Source: a virus. From it: a DNA stretch of 41,212 nt. Shown here one piece after another: positions 40,676 to 41,212 of this stretch. The notes beneath the pieces were generated by a model. It had not been told where the DNA came from, made no database searches, and worked only from the letters and a program-made list of their open reading frames with translations. Each line of letters opens with the position of its first letter. The stretch's first letter is position 1. The position numbers were made by a program, and so were the translations under genes. The DNA is taken from IMG/VR virus record IMGVR_UViG_3300013130_001214, positions 1-41,212 of that record. One strand, written 5' to 3'.

Positions 40676-41212
40676 ATGACTCAGTACACACTTGTTCCAG
40701 ATGGAGTAAGCTTCAAGGTTTACTTTTACACTGCTAATAATCAAACAACTAAGATAACTTCTCCTAATACTGGAACAACAATTCCTTCTGCTGGGTATGC
40801 TACTGTAAATACAGATGATGGAGCATATCGTTCTGATTCTGGTTGTGCTGCAGCTTTTTCCAGATTTGGCAGAGCGTCACATAGGTTTGTAATAGATACT
40901 TCTGCTTATACTCCAACTTCAATCCAGTTGACTTGGGATGGATACATGAGTAATGGTGCTGACCCAGGTTCTTCGCTTGCTGTATATGAAAATGGGGCAT
41001 GGTCAAATAAGGTTATATTACCAACTTGTGATGGAGCAGGATATGAATGGACAGGATCATACGGTACTCCTTCTATTATATTAAATAATGGAACAGTAAT
41101 CTTTGGGATATATTCAAACGTTGGTTTCCCTGGAGAAAGTGCATACACTACCATTAACACTGATTTGGCCAGAGTAATCATAACAACTGAAGATGCTCTT
41201 GGCACAGTCTCG
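40676..41212 (+). CDS. Putative virion structural protein (3' truncated by window)
   Basis: ATG 40676, with GTGGAG about 10 bases upstream, opens a frame that stays open for 179 codons to the window edge. The sequence is beta-rich and low in Lys/Glu: FKVYFYTANNQTTKITSPN, a DDGAYRSDSGC segment, SIQLTWDGYMSNGADPG and NGTVIFGIYSNVGFPG. This composition is typical of tail-fibre, tail-tube or decoration proteins with Ig-like repeats. It follows another beta-rich virion candidate and probably belongs to the same late operon. Confidence 0.55.
   Translation, partial: MTQYTLVPDGVSFKVYFYTANNQTTKITSPNTGTTIPSAGYATVNTDDGAYRSDSGCAAAFSRFGRASHRFVIDTSAYTPTSIQLTWDGYMSNGADPGSSLAVYENGAWSNKVILPTCDGAGYEWTGSYGTPSIILNNGTVIFGIYSNVGFPGESAYTTINTDLARVIITTEDALGTVS

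Noticed and set aside
1-41212. tRNA genes, rRNA, CRISPR arrays, insertion sequences, rolling-circle or iteron origins
   Set aside because: No cloverleaf, regularly spaced direct repeats, transposase motifs or iterons were recognised; the gaps are too short (all below about 120 bases) to hold most of them.

Overview
The window reads as a 41 kb stretch of an AT-rich archaeal virus (probably tailed, with a portal protein) or a closely related element. Every gene I can support lies on the + strand, and most overlap or abut in ATGA, TAATG or GTGA style. The archaeal assignment rests on three things: a RadA-type recombinase with an N-terminal helix-hairpin-helix; TATA-like boxes (TTTATAAG, GTTTAAATA) about 35-45 bases before the few genes that follow an intergenic gap; and Shine-Dalgarno stretches of GGTGA or GGAGG type. 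A class III (oxygen-sensitive) ribonucleotide reductase suggests an anaerobic host. The host lineage cannot be fixed from the sequence. TGA, TAA and TAG all serve as ordinary stops.

Layout. (1) 1-4.4 kb: small early-type genes, several Cys-rich or zinc-finger-like, plus a DHH-family phosphoesterase interrupted by an intein. (2) 4.4-10.1 kb: replication and recombination module with RadA, a possible ssDNA-binding protein, a ParB-like protein and a family B DNA polymerase. (3) 10.1-16 kb: coiled-coil/TM protein, a trypsin-like protease that stops just after its active-site serine, two tandem Vsr-like homing endonucleases, a four-TM membrane protein, the portal protein and a DNA methyltransferase. 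(4) 16-19.8 kb: MazG-like protein, zinc-finger proteins (one broken by TGA), FkbM methyltransferase, dual-specificity phosphatase with no standard start codon, cytidine deaminase and a calcineurin-like phosphoesterase. (5) 19.8-33 kb: a sugar/radical-SAM cassette with a LAGLIDADG endonuclease, four glycosyltransferase-like genes (two with inteins, one related to plant reversibly glycosylated polypeptides/UDP-arabinopyranose mutases), two SPASM-type radical SAM enzymes, two B12-type radical SAM enzymes, an NAD-dependent sugar epimerase and a sugar-1-phosphate nucleotidyltransferase. (6) 33-39.6 kb: anaerobic ribonucleotide reductase NrdD split by five inteins. (7) 39.7-41.2 kb: probable virion structural genes, the last running off the window.

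The most striking property is the load of selfish homing elements: eight inteins and three free-standing homing-type endonucleases. Three inteins in two unrelated genes (two in NrdD, one in a glycosyltransferase) look like one lineage ending in an unusual Gly-Asn. The second is the ~10 kb cassette that could build a nucleotide sugar, remodel it and attach it, with four radical SAM enzymes of unknown substrate. There are also marks of decay or recoding: a +1 frameshift in a C4 run at the start of the first glycosyltransferase, an in-frame TGA in a zinc-finger gene, and an apparent ATA start. No tRNA, rRNA, CRISPR array or insertion sequence was seen, and no stretch above 300 bases lacks a gene. 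Major capsid protein, terminase and the NrdD activase NrdG were not recognised.
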